Part shown: positions 1-8,324 of the stretch, piece by piece
Position numbering within the stretch: the stretch's first letter is position 1
Layout: each line of letters begins with the position of its first letter
Source of the DNA: Bacillus pinisoli
Lineage (GTDB): Bacteria; Bacillota; Bacilli; Bacillales; SA4
Length of the DNA: 64,000 bases
Assembly: GCF_023036475.1 (NCBI RefSeq)
Contig: NZ_JAJQKI010000003.1
Span: 248,001 to 312,000 of the forward strand
Direction of reading: 5' to 3'
Program-made: the position numbers and the translations under genes
The notes under the pieces: generated by a model
The model's input: only the letters and a program-made list of their open reading frames with translations
What the model was told of the DNA's origin: nothing
The model's database searches: none

Positions 1-12
1 CCAAATAAAAAC

Positions 13-225
13 AAAAAAACCCATCCCATATGTAAAGGGACGAGTTTAATATTCGTGGTTCCACCCTTCTTTCCAAAGCAGAATACTCACTTTGGCTTAG
101 AAGTTTCATAACGGTTTTAGCCGTTAGTACATAATAAGAGTAAATTCCGTTCTGTACTAAAGTTTAGAGGTGGTAGAGTAATCTTTCGTGTTAGGAAGGT
201 TTCAGCCATGCCTTCCCTCTCTGGG
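13..225 (-). promoter_or_regulatory. T-box leader, probably of thrS (gene lies beyond left edge)
   Basis: On the minus strand the T-box core AAGGGTGGAACCACG lies at about 54-68. It is followed by a terminator whose stem pairs CTCGTCCC with GGGATGGG and runs into seven T (about 13-45). Upstream, a Stem I-like region (about 165-222) contains an AGAG...CTCT pairing and an ACC triplet near 172-174 that could be a threonine specifier. T-box leaders sense uncharged tRNA and permit read-through when the cognate amino acid is scarce. The controlled gene starts off the window. Thr specificity is inferred from gene order (ytxC is followed by thrS in B. subtilis) and from the ACC triplet. Confidence 0.88.
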
Positions 226-385
226 AACCGTAAAAATCATCCATATCCTCATCATTACTGATTTTATATGAAGTTCGATTATGTAGTATTATATGCAGAA
301 AAAAGTGAGAAATCAAGACCATAATTAAATATTTTTTATTGTTGTCTATTCCTATTATTTTTTGGGTTTCAGATAAATGAGGCCA

Positions 386-1225
386 CTAATGCTGGAGTTC
401 ACTAAACCGCTTATACGGATGTATGGTGACTCGTTCTTGGAAAATATTAATGACTGTCTGAATCATACCTTGATCTAAATCTTGAACATATAAGTCGATT
501 TGCTTCGGACAAAGTAAAAGTAAAGGTGCAACTAAATCTTGATCTACTTCAAATCCTTTTATGGAAATAAAATCATCTTCTAACTGTTCTAAATGATAGG
601 TAAACGATTTTAGATTTTCATCATAAAATAGGAATCTCTCATTCTCGTAAACGACATGTACCCTCGAGAAAGACGTGATCGTTTTTGTAGCTATGTACTT
701 ACGCAAGCTCTCAATAAAATCTTGATAATCTTGTTCTAGCTTATATTCGTCAATAGCGACCTCTATGTAATCTAGTAAACGACTATAGTAATCTTTTAAT
801 CTAAATTTTAAAAAGGCTTCAAATGAAAAATAGACATGTTGTGATAAAAACATGGTTAATGCTTGAGTTAAAATTTCTTCCCGGCGATATCCTTCACGGA
901 GCTGAGGATGAAAGCTAGCTTCTTCTTCACCTACAATGGCATACAGCATTTGAATGATTTGCTGCTGTTCAGATTTATCATGAAAAAAGAAAGTTGTTTC
1001 TAATAAGTGACGGATAAATTCAGGCTCCTTCACCTTTAAAATGAATTTAGCCAAAGCCGGCACAATGTAGGTTTGAATCGTTAATTCTTCATTTTGATTA
1101 ATCTTTATGTAAAGGGTATTGTTCTCGGTTATGACTTCCATATCATGACAGGTGGCACCTGTTAGTGATTGAAGAAGTTGCGTCAGTTCAGTCAGGTCTG
1201 ATGAATTTTCAAATGTAATATGCAT
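386..1225 (-). CDS. ytxC: YtxC-like sporulation-associated protein
   Basis: A 279-residue protein without signal peptide or clear membrane segment, acidic and rich in Glu, Asp and Leu. It resembles the YtxC family of endospore formers, whose molecular role is not known. It starts at ATG behind GGGGGG. A terminator separates it from dnaI, so it probably has its own promoter, which in B. subtilis is reported to be sporulation-specific; I did not find a clear one here. Position between dnaI and the T-box leader supports the assignment. Confidence 0.8.
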   Translation of the reverse strand: MHITFENSSDLTELTQLLQSLTGATCHDMEVITENNTLYIKINQNEELTIQTYIVPALAKFILKVKEPEFIRHLLETTFFFHDKSEQQQIIQMLYAIVGEEEASFHPQLREGYRREEILTQALTMFLSQHVYFSFEAFLKFRLKDYYSRLLDYIEVAIDEYKLEQDYQDFIESLRKYIATKTITSFSRVHVVYENERFLFYDENLKSFTYHLEQLEDDFISIKGFEVDQDLVAPLLLLCPKQIDLYVQDLDQGMIQTVINIFQERVTIHPYKRFSELQH

Positions 1226-1323
1226 ATTGGTTGTCCCCCCATTTCGGCACCTGTTTCTATTTATATGAGGGGGAACGAAAAAAATGATAATTGTGTAAAA
1301 GAAAGGTTATTTGGCAGCAAAGA

Positions 1324-1352
1324 ACAAAAAAAAGAAGGGGTTGCCCCCCTCT
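1324..1352 (-). terminator. Terminator after dnaI
   Basis: Minus-strand hairpin GGGG-GGCAA-CCCC with flanking AGA/TCT pairing, followed by a run of T. It begins right at the dnaI stop codon and would end the dnaB-dnaI transcript. Confidence 0.7.
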
Positions 1353-2294
1353 CTATCCTCGACGATTTACATCAATTAATTCGATTTCACTAGCTAAGAA
1401 CCGAATGCGTTCCATGATTCTTTGTGCTTTTATACCTTCTTCTTCACCTTTTTGAGAATACGTATAATGTCTTAGAAGTTCTTTCATACTTAGATTGGAG
1501 GAGAAGAACGTAGGTAGTCTTTCCATCATGCGGTGCTGCAAGATTGGCCCTAATATTTCATCTCTCATCCAGCTCGTCATTGATTCTGCGCCAATATCAT
1601 CGAGCATTAGAACCGGTGTTCTTTTAGCTGCGTCTAGCTTTTTATTAAAGAGGTCATCACTTCCCATAACACCCTTAAGCTCTCTAATAAATTCAGGGAA
1701 ATAAACAATCATTGATTCCGTATTTTTTATAGCAGCTAATTCATTGGCAATCGCACAGAGAATAAAAGTTTTACCTACTCCAAAACCGCCACTTATATAT
1801 AGGCCCTTTACTTGCTGCTTTTCCTCATAGCTTTCAATAAACTCCCATACTAACTGTTTGATTCGAAAACGGTTTGCATCGTCTTCATATATGTCGTGGA
1901 TGGAAGCCTTCAATAAATCAGATGGAATATAAACTGATTTTATTTTATTTTGCATTTCCTTCTGCATGTCATGCTGTACCTTTGATGGGCATTTTGAATA
2001 TTCGAGTTCGATGGTCTGCTTATTTTTCAAATATAGTTGCGGGTGATATCCTTTAATTATGTTCTTACATTCACCCAAACTTGGACAGTCCTGACACTCT
2101 TTGCTAGCCGTACTGTACTCATACAGCTTTAACATGCCACTGTCAAAAATTTTCTTATTTAGAAACGGTCGATTTTTCTCCAAAAAATCTTTAACGTACG
2201 GATCGCCTAATACAGCCTCTTTAAAACGCTCATACTCACTTTCAAAACGACTTTTATTAGAAATATTATTTAGGGTATCTTTTATTGACTTCAA
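1353..2294 (-). CDS. dnaI: Primosomal helicase loader DnaI
   Basis: A 313-residue AAA+ ATPase that loads the replicative helicase DnaC onto DNA together with DnaB and DnaD at oriC and at restarted forks. The N-terminal part has a zinc-binding cluster (ECQDC, then GEC and further His/Cys between about residues 66 and 102). The C-terminal ATPase has a Walker A motif GGFGVGKT near residue 168 and Walker B VLMLDDIG near 230. The start is TTG, eight bases after GGGGGG, and gives the normal family length. It follows dnaB by 13 bases, so the two are co-transcribed. Confidence 0.95.
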   Translation of the reverse strand: MKSIKDTLNNISNKSRFESEYERFKEAVLGDPYVKDFLEKNRPFLNKKIFDSGMLKLYEYSTASKECQDCPSLGECKNIIKGYHPQLYLKNKQTIELEYSKCPSKVQHDMQKEMQNKIKSVYIPSDLLKASIHDIYEDDANRFRIKQLVWEFIESYEEKQQVKGLYISGGFGVGKTFILCAIANELAAIKNTESMIVYFPEFIRELKGVMGSDDLFNKKLDAAKRTPVLMLDDIGAESMTSWMRDEILGPILQHRMMERLPTFFSSNLSMKELLRHYTYSQKGEEEGIKAQRIMERIRFLASEIELIDVNRRG

Positions 2295-2308
2295 ATTGTC
2301 TTCCCCCC

Positions 2309-3709
2309 TTACTTAGGTGTTTCTTTATTTTTATACTTTTGAATCCGGTCATTAAGCTTTTTTCGTTCTAACTCTAAATCAGTTGGATTGTTTGTTTCCT
2401 GTTTTCTTTTTTCTACATATTCAGGATCTGTCATCCATTCAGGTAGTATTTCTTTTCTGATTGGCTTACGTAGACCGACATTTGGATTTTGCTTTGTTTT
2501 TTGTTCCTTTTCCTTATATTCTGCTACATCCTTTTCAAAATCAGCTATTTGATCTAACGCTTCTTTAACTGTTTTTATTTTTTGTCTTGCCCAATTGCTT
2601 GCCGTATTTTCTATATATTTTTTATTTAGGTTCATTTTCTTCTTATTGACAACATAATCAAGAAGCACATTTACAACACCTGGCATGATTTGTTGATTGA
2701 TCATAATGCTTTCAACAATAGCGAGATCCGTACTGGTCGGGAGTGCTCCTCCTGCAAGTTCAATGAGAAAATCCTTAGGAGACGTGGTTTCGAAATGTCT
2801 AATTCTTTTCTCTTCTTCACTTCTCGGTTCTAAATATCTCATTGTCTGAAGTGTTAAAGGCTGAATCTTTTCAGACAGTTTTGGCATTCGTCCAAAATTC
2901 TCTATCTCATAATAAGTTTTCGCTCTCTCTGAAAGTACATCTATATCAAGTTCATCTTCATCACCAAATGTTGCATCCGTCACTACTTTTTGCATATCCA
3001 GTGGCGTAAGCCCGTAAATATAAGCAAGTAATTTCACTCGCTGAATGACTTGGTCTGTAATCAACTTCCTTGGAACAAAGTTTTCAGAAAGGCCGTAAAT
3101 AAATAACTCCACGTCAAAGTCAATATTCCCAACCTTTACTTCTGATGTTCCCTCTCTTTCGATAAAAGGTTCACGGCTTTCGTTAGGTGAAAAATCATCA
3201 TGCTCTGTTGTCTGATAAACATCTGAAAAGGTTTGAGAGATGTCTCTGAACTCCTGTTTATTTATATCTTTTGTCATAAACAGGTTCTTTATTTTATCAA
3301 ATCTGTGTTCTCCAATTTCTCGCTTTAAGAGAACACCATAAGGAAAATCAGTTCCAAAGAACATAGATGGAGATAAAGGTGACCTTAGTTCGTATATAAA
3401 ATTTTTAACTTCAGTGGTTTCCTGAACATACGTTTTTAAAAGCCCAATTCCTTCTAGCTTTTTTCTGGCAACTAGAATTTGATCTAGGTTTGTTCGTAAT
3501 GACTCCATCAGTTGTTTATGAGTAGATGGTGAGCCCCAATACTTATAGACCTCGAGCTCTCCCCATAGCAACATGTATAAGGAAAAGCTAAGAGGACCAA
3601 TCAATGGTTGATATAGTAACGTAAGAATCCTACGGTCAAATTCATGAAGTGCCGCGTCCGTTTTTACCAAGTATTGATCTTTTGGTAGTACTTCTTTCCA
3701 AGATTGCAT
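2309..3709 (-). CDS. dnaB: Replication initiation and membrane attachment protein DnaB
   Basis: A 466-residue protein of the Bacillus DnaB family (unrelated to E. coli DnaB helicase). It acts with DnaD and DnaI in primosome assembly and helicase loading. The N-terminal half looks like a winged-helix oligomerisation region, and the middle to C-terminal part is the DnaB/DnaD DDBH2-type domain (PKDFLIELAGGALPTSTDLAIV onward) ending in a charged Lys/Glu-rich tail. I place the start at the ATG of MQSWKEVL, six bases after AGAGG; the ATG two codons earlier touches the ribosome site. Confidence 0.93.
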   Translation of the reverse strand: MQSWKEVLPKDQYLVKTDAALHEFDRRILTLLYQPLIGPLSFSLYMLLWGELEVYKYWGSPSTHKQLMESLRTNLDQILVARKKLEGIGLLKTYVQETTEVKNFIYELRSPLSPSMFFGTDFPYGVLLKREIGEHRFDKIKNLFMTKDINKQEFRDISQTFSDVYQTTEHDDFSPNESREPFIEREGTSEVKVGNIDFDVELFIYGLSENFVPRKLITDQVIQRVKLLAYIYGLTPLDMQKVVTDATFGDEDELDIDVLSERAKTYYEIENFGRMPKLSEKIQPLTLQTMRYLEPRSEEEKRIRHFETTSPKDFLIELAGGALPTSTDLAIVESIMINQQIMPGVVNVLLDYVVNKKKMNLNKKYIENTASNWARQKIKTVKEALDQIADFEKDVAEYKEKEQKTKQNPNVGLRKPIRKEILPEWMTDPEYVEKRKQETNNPTDLELERKKLNDRIQKYKNKETPK

Positions 3710-3794
3710 GTACATCCTCTTTCTATTTAGCTCATTTTCGTTTCGTAACGGTTGTTCTATCCTTTAAGACAGCCTTATAAAAAGCCTTTATATA

Positions 3795-3831
3795 AGAAAA
3801 AAAGAGCTCATAGCATATAGTGCCCAAGCTC
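3795..3831 (-). terminator. Possible terminator after nrdR
   Basis: GAGCT...AGCTC stem with inner GCA/TGC pairing, followed by seven T on the minus strand. It would partly separate nrdR from dnaB. Confidence 0.5.
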
Positions 3832-3836
3832 GATTG

Positions 3837-4295
3837 TTAATTTCTAGTTTTTAAGAGATCCTTTAATTCATCAATAAAGACGTTTATATCCTTAAACTGT
3901 CTATACACTGATGCAAAACGCACGTATGCCACGTCATCAATTTTGGCTAGCCGATCCATTACCATTTCTCCAACCATATCACTCTTTATTTCCGAAGTCC
4001 CTTGATTTCTTAGCTCTACTTCAACTTCGTGAGTAATATCTTCTAATTTTTGTAAGGGTACCGGACGTTTCTCACAAGCTTTAATGAGCCCACGAAGGAT
4101 TTTCTCACGACTGAATTCCTCACGTGTACCTTCTTTTTTTACAACGATCAGCGGCATTTCCTCAACCTTTTCGAAAGTGGTGAATCGATATTGGCATTCT
4201 TCGCATTCACGGCGTCTTCTAATTGATTTTCCATCATCTACTGGCCGCGAATCAAGGACTCTGGTTCCATTATGCTGACAGCTAGGACATTTCAT
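3837..4295 (-). CDS. nrdR: Ribonucleotide reductase regulator NrdR
   Basis: A 152-residue repressor of ribonucleotide reductase genes. It has an N-terminal zinc ribbon (CPSC ... CEEC) and an ATP-cone domain (residues about 47-137) that senses ATP/dATP. The start at MKCPSC gives exactly the usual family length and leaves eight bases to GGAG; an ATG directly before it is possible but too close. In Bacillus nrdR lies directly before dnaB-dnaI, as here. Confidence 0.95.
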   Translation of the reverse strand: MKCPSCQHNGTRVLDSRPVDDGKSIRRRRECEECQYRFTTFEKVEEMPLIVVKKEGTREEFSREKILRGLIKACEKRPVPLQKLEDITHEVEVELRNQGTSEIKSDMVGEMVMDRLAKIDDVAYVRFASVYRQFKDINVFIDELKDLLKTRN

Positions 4296-4402
4296 CATAT
4301 CAACTCCAAAGCTTCTTAGTGATCCGTCAAAAATCATGATCATTCGTTATCTTAATCTTATATAAAACTTCAAAATTAGACAAGTAAAAACGGAAGATTA
4401 AT

Positions 4403-4786
4403 CTATGCCTTCCCATTACCAAATCTAACAAGTTTTTGGTCAAGGTTCTGATATAATCTGATTACAACGTTTCGACTATACCCTAGGTTGAATAATCCCT
4501 CATAAGATACAGAGAAATCTATGGCAGTTTCAATTGGTCTAACTGAAATGACTGAGATGACGACAAAGGCTTTTTGAGGAGATGTAATCTGCAGGCTCAG
4601 TTCGCCACGGTCGTGGGATATTGAAGTAACCGTATGACCAGGTAATTCCGTAATGACCTCTTCTATCGCTTTCATTGCATTTGCTTTTGAAGTTTTATAA
4701 TAGTGCGTTTTTAAAAATGGATCCACATGATGATCACTTGTTTCGCAATACTTCGAAAAATATTGCTTTACCGTTTGAAAGCCCAT
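4403..4786 (-). CDS. Conserved cytosolic protein of unknown function
   Basis: A 127-residue soluble protein that I do not recognise. It has no signal peptide or membrane segment; predicted character is mixed alpha/beta, with a hydrophobic strand (KAFVVISVISVRPIETAI) in the middle. The start is the ATG of MGFQTVKQ, six bases after AGAGGTG. It lies between the speD terminator and nrdR. Proteins of this size are found next to speD and nrdR in other Bacillus as I remember, which suggests a conserved but unassigned gene. Confidence 0.75.
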   Translation of the reverse strand: MGFQTVKQYFSKYCETSDHHVDPFLKTHYYKTSKANAMKAIEEVITELPGHTVTSISHDRGELSLQITSPQKAFVVISVISVRPIETAIDFSVSYEGLFNLGYSRNVVIRLYQNLDQKLVRFGNGKA

Positions 4787-4832
4787 ATATTTCACCTCTT
4801 ATTATGTAAGTTATTTTGTACGTGTAGGTAGT

Positions 4833-4862
4833 AAAAAAAGAGGTGTTATTTACACCTCTTTT
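4833..4862 (-). terminator. Terminator after speD
   Basis: Minus-strand stem AAGAGGTGT / ACACCTCTT, loop of five, followed by seven T. Confidence 0.9.
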
Positions 4863-4874
4863 ACGCTCGTTTTC

Positions 4875-5255
4875 TTATAGTGCTTTAACCTTTGCTTGCT
4901 TCACTTGAACAGGACCCATACCACGTGGAATCTCAATATTTTCACGAGTTTGTGCACCAAGTGCCTCAGCTATATAGTCAGCCGCAATGTTAGGATCTAA
5001 ATGACCACAAGTATATACATCAATACTTGCATAGCCATGCTCTGGGAAGCTGTGAATCGTTAAGTGTGATTCAGAAATAATAACTACACCACTTACTCCT
5101 TGTGGAGCAAATTTGTGGAATGCTACCTCACGAACTTCAGCACCAGACTTTAATGCTGCATTTACAAATGTTTCCTCAATATAATTCATGTCGTTCAATT
5201 TTTCGAAGTCGCAACCCCATAATTCGGAGATTACGTGTCTACCCATTGTATCCAA
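4875..5255 (-). CDS. speD: S-adenosylmethionine decarboxylase proenzyme
   Basis: A 126-residue class 1B AdoMet decarboxylase. The proenzyme cleaves itself before Ser63 (in SESHLTIH) to create the pyruvoyl cofactor, and the enzyme makes decarboxylated AdoMet, the aminopropyl donor for spermidine. His68 and Cys83-type catalytic positions ([11 protein letters not shown]) are present. The start is TTG, eight bases after AGGGGG, giving MDTMGRHV and the exact family length; a longer reading frame upstream lacks homology. It has its own promoter and terminator, so it is not co-transcribed with gapB. It could feed the spermidine-synthase-like protein at 40.7 kb. Confidence 0.95.
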   Translation of the reverse strand: MDTMGRHVISELWGCDFEKLNDMNYIEETFVNAALKSGAEVREVAFHKFAPQGVSGVVIISESHLTIHSFPEHGYASIDVYTCGHLDPNIAADYIAEALGAQTRENIEIPRGMGPVQVKQAKVKAL

Positions 5256-5398
5256 TTTTGTTTCCCCCTTTAGAAATTTTAGGTGTACATGAATTCTTTC
5301 GCATATGGTATGCCTAACTACCACGGGGGAAAGTTAGTCCTAAGAGGTCCTAACCCTTTAAGTAGCCACATCACCGAAGCAATAGTTAAGAAGTTCAC
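5256..5398 (-). promoter_or_regulatory. Long structured 5' leader of speD
   Basis: From the predicted start of transcription (about 5399) to the TTG codon the leader is about 143 bases. It contains a hairpin at 5333-5354 (GTTAG-GA-CCT-CTT-AGG-A-CTAAC) and a second GTTAG just downstream that could compete for pairing. I see no terminator-like T run. The class of RNA element, if any, is not recognised. Confidence 0.4.
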
Positions 5399-5405
5399 GA
5401 AAAAT

Positions 5406-5434
5406 AGTATACTTTGTTTAAATCATTTTTGCAA
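5406..5434 (-). promoter_or_regulatory. Sigma-A promoter of speD
   Basis: TTGCAA, 17-base spacer, TATACT on the minus strand. Confidence 0.8.
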
Positions 5435-5594
5435 CCTATGAATTACTATTTTTTTCATCAATTGAATAAATAGGTCCTTACATACTCTTTCCTTACTTGT
5501 ATTCAATATTCATGATTAGCGGATAAAAAGCCTGTCCATCGATGTTTTCTAAGATAAGTTAAGGCTCTATTAAACGCGTTGCTGATTTTCCGGA

Positions 5595-5624
5595 CGAAAA
5601 AAAACACCTGAAATAATCAGGTGT
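5595..5624 (-). terminator. Terminator after gapB
   Basis: ACACCTGA / TCAGGTGT stem with a long T run on the minus strand, ten bases past the gapB stop. Confidence 0.9.
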
Positions 5625-5633
5625 CAAAATTTT

Positions 5634-6665
5634 TTAACAAGCCGATACTTCTTTAAGCTTTTGTAATTGACTAGAAACTAATGCCGTTAACTCCACAACT
5701 CTTGTTGAGTAACCCCATTCATTATCATACCATGCTAACACCTTAACTTTTCTATTCCCCATTACCATTGTCGATAAACCATCAACTATAGCCGAATGTG
5801 GATTCGTGTTAAAGTCAATTGATACTAAAGGATCCATTGTAACATCTAAGATTCCTCTTAAAGACCCCTTAGATGCTGTCATGAAGGCTTCATTAATTTC
5901 ATCTATCGTTACATCACGTTTTAAGTCCACAACTAAGTCAACCAAGGAAACATTAGGTGTTGGAACACGAAGTGCCATACCATGAAGTTTCCCTTGAAGA
6001 CTTGGAAGAACTTTTGCTAAAGCTTTTGCAGCTCCAGTTGTCGTTGGAATAATAGATTGCCCACATGCTCTAGCACGTCTTAGATCCTTATGTGGATTAT
6101 CTATATTTTTTTGATCATTTGTATAGGAGTGAACAGTTGTCATTAAGCCATTTTCTATTCCAAATTGCTCATCTAAAACCTTAGCAACTGGTGCTAAACA
6201 ATTTGTCGTACAAGAAGCGTTAGAGATGACATAATGTTGTTCTAAATTTAGCTCGCTATCGTTTACACCCATAACAATTGTAACATCTTCTTCTTTGCCT
6301 GGTGCAGTTAAGACAACACGCTTAGCTCCTGCTTCAACATGCAGCATCGCTTTTTCTTTGGAGTTAAACTTACCTGTAGCTTCTATAACAATATCAATAT
6401 TTAGCTCTTTCCAAGGTAATTCTAATGGATCTCTTGAACTTAACAACTTGATTTTGTGTCCGTTTACAATTAAGGCGCCTTCTACCGCAATGACATCTCC
6501 ATCGAATTTGCCATGAATCGTGTCATACTTAATTAAATGAGCTAATGTTTCTGCTGGATAGCTTGCGTTAATGGCAACAATCTCTAATTTGTCCTCTTGG
6601 ATTGCCTGTCTGAAAACCATTCTTCCAATACGGCCAAACCCGTTGATTGCTATTCTTCCTCTCAT
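5634..6665 (-). CDS. gapB: Gluconeogenic glyceraldehyde-3-phosphate dehydrogenase GapB
   Basis: A 343-residue GAPDH. It has the Rossmann motif INGFGRIGR and the active-site SNASCTTNC with Cys152. The coenzyme loop reads AINAS (Asn33) where strictly NAD-dependent glycolytic GapA enzymes have VNDL; this and the neighbourhood support the NADP-preferring, gluconeogenic GapB type. The ATG follows GGAGGAG. Two CcpN-type boxes at its promoter suggest repression during glycolysis. In B. subtilis gapB and speD form one operon; here a terminator and a speD promoter separate them. Confidence 0.93.
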   Translation of the reverse strand: MRGRIAINGFGRIGRMVFRQAIQEDKLEIVAINASYPAETLAHLIKYDTIHGKFDGDVIAVEGALIVNGHKIKLLSSRDPLELPWKELNIDIVIEATGKFNSKEKAMLHVEAGAKRVVLTAPGKEEDVTIVMGVNDSELNLEQHYVISNASCTTNCLAPVAKVLDEQFGIENGLMTTVHSYTNDQKNIDNPHKDLRRARACGQSIIPTTTGAAKALAKVLPSLQGKLHGMALRVPTPNVSLVDLVVDLKRDVTIDEINEAFMTASKGSLRGILDVTMDPLVSIDFNTNPHSAIVDGLSTMVMGNRKVKVLAWYDNEWGYSTRVVELTALVSSQLQKLKEVSAC

Positions 6666-6683
6666 GTCTGTTTCTCCTCCATA

Positions 6684-6727
6684 TATGTTATACTTTTTAT
6701 TAGTTATCTTACAATTAGTATAACATA
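6684..6727 (-). promoter_or_regulatory. gapB promoter with two CcpN-type operators
   Basis: The sequence TATGTTATACT occurs at 6717-6727 on the minus strand and again in opposite orientation at 6684-6694 on the plus strand. Both copies match the CcpN consensus TRTGHYATAYW, as I remember it, at every position. The minus-strand copy contains the -10 hexamer TATACT (6717-6722); a weak -35 (ATCACA) lies 17 bases upstream. Confidence 0.75.
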
Positions 6728-6860
6728 AAGATTCGCATATGTGATTATATTTTTTATTCTTTCTTAAAAAAATTGTATATTTTTTAATTAAGCTATACTA
6801 AGTACTTATTTGTATGTAATTTATATACTAAACATGCAAAGATATGAATACAAAAATAAG

Positions 6861-6883
6861 AAAAAGCCTACCGTTTGGTAAGC
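6861..6883 (-). terminator. Terminator after coaE
   Basis: AGCTTACC / GGTAGGCT stem (one G-T pair) and five T on the minus strand, starting at the coaE stop. Confidence 0.75.
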
Positions 6884-7483
6884 TTATATAAGATTCCATA
6901 TCGTTAGAATGTGCTCTAATTGTTTTTTGGTTTTATCTATTGTTCCATTATTATCAATAACCTGATCAGCAAGTTCCTTTTTCTTGATGAGGGGCATTTG
7001 AGAGTTAATCCTCGCCTCTGCCTCTTCGACTGAAAATTGATTTCTTTCCATTAAGCGTTTTAACTGCGTCGAAGAATCAACGAAAACGACAATTGTTTTT
7101 TCAACCATATAGGTAAGCTTACTCTCAAACAATAAAGGAATATCTAATACTACTGCGTTGGCACCTGCTTGAAGAAATTGTTCCTTCTGGTCCATCATTT
7201 CTTTTCGGACGGCTGGATGAACAATTTCGTTAAGTCGCTTACGTTGTTCTTCATTATTAAAAACAATAGATCCTAATGTCACCCGGTCAATACTACCATC
7301 CTCAAGGAGTACTGATTCACCGAAAGTCTCAACAATTTCTTTATAAGCTGGTCTGCCTATTTGTACAACTTCTCTTGCAATTAGGTCCGCGTCAACGATT
7401 GGGATACCGTATTCCCGAATCATGTTGGCCACTGTACTTTTTCCACTAGCTATTCCACCTGTTAATCCGATAATGATCCCCAT
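6884..7483 (-). CDS. coaE: Dephospho-CoA kinase
   Basis: A 199-residue cytosolic kinase for the last step of coenzyme A synthesis. It begins MGIIIGLTGGIASGKST, a Walker A P-loop at residues 8-16, followed by the DADLIAREV substrate motif. The longer frame upstream adds residues outside the family, and the chosen ATG sits just after GGAGGA. It is eleven bases downstream of ytaF; the order polA-mutM-ytaF-coaE is the one in B. subtilis. Confidence 0.95.
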   Translation of the reverse strand: MGIIIGLTGGIASGKSTVANMIREYGIPIVDADLIAREVVQIGRPAYKEIVETFGESVLLEDGSIDRVTLGSIVFNNEEQRKRLNEIVHPAVRKEMMDQKEQFLQAGANAVVLDIPLLFESKLTYMVEKTIVVFVDSSTQLKRLMERNQFSVEEAEARINSQMPLIKKKELADQVIDNNGTIDKTKKQLEHILTIWNLI

Positions 7484-7494
7484 AATTCCTCCAA

Positions 7495-8130
7495 CTATAG
7501 TTTCCAGATCCCAATCATAATAAGTAAAAGTCCTGGTAGAAAAGAGAATTTCTGCACCCATTTACTATGAGATAGCAGTTGTCCGCTCTTAATTCCAATA
7601 TATAAAAACACAGAACTCATGATAGCGACAGCAGCTGCCATCATGTAAGGAGAATACCCAAGCAAGGCAGCTCCTATTCCAGCACCAAAAGCATCAAGAG
7701 ACAAAGCAGCGCCTAACAAGAAAGCCTCTATTCCCGTGATAGCACCCGAGCGGTCAATGTCTGCTTCCATCGGCTTTCTTAGTATGTGAATCACAATTCC
7801 AAGAGACTTAATTTCTAGCTTCATAAGCATCTTTTGACTCTTCAGTTCATCCTGCTCCTTTTCTGGTCTGAAAAATTGATATAAAACCCATGCGCCTATT
7901 CCAACTAACACAATTCCCCCAACTCTCTCAGCCCAGTCAGGTGATAACACTGCTGCAATTAAGCTACCGACTCCCATTGCAAGCATTAAGGTTAGCGCTG
8001 AACAAAGTGCAATGATGAAGATTGAGCGTAATGGAATTTTCATTTTTCTAAGACCATAAGTAAAACCAACACTGAAGCTATCAAGGCTAACTGCAAATGC
8101 TAGCATTATGAGTGAAAGATATTGAAACAT
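7495..8130 (-). CDS. ytaF: Sporulation membrane protein YtaF (MntP-like fold)
   Basis: A 211-residue integral membrane protein with about six hydrophobic segments arranged as two similar halves. Each half has an ALSLDAFG/AVSLDSFSVG type motif, as in the MntP/LysE-like exporters. It is the YtaF family, linked to sporulation in B. subtilis; its substrate is not known. The ATG follows GGAAGGAG. It is likely co-transcribed with coaE. Confidence 0.85.
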   Translation of the reverse strand: MFQYLSLIMLAFAVSLDSFSVGFTYGLRKMKIPLRSIFIIALCSALTLMLAMGVGSLIAAVLSPDWAERVGGIVLVGIGAWVLYQFFRPEKEQDELKSQKMLMKLEIKSLGIVIHILRKPMEADIDRSGAITGIEAFLLGAALSLDAFGAGIGAALLGYSPYMMAAAVAIMSSVFLYIGIKSGQLLSHSKWVQKFSFLPGLLLIMIGIWKL

Positions 8131-8324
8131 GGTTTAAAGCTCCTTCCATTTTTGCTACGTTATTATATGGAAAGAGCCCATCCAGTGTTAAATATATCTC
8201 GTTATGTTTTTTTTATATGGTTGTTTTCGTATAGATTGTTGCTTTCGTAACAAATCCAAAAAGCCTGATTTTTACACAATCGTTCAGTGGTCAGTGGTCA
8301 GTGCTTTAGAAATTTCCACTTCAG

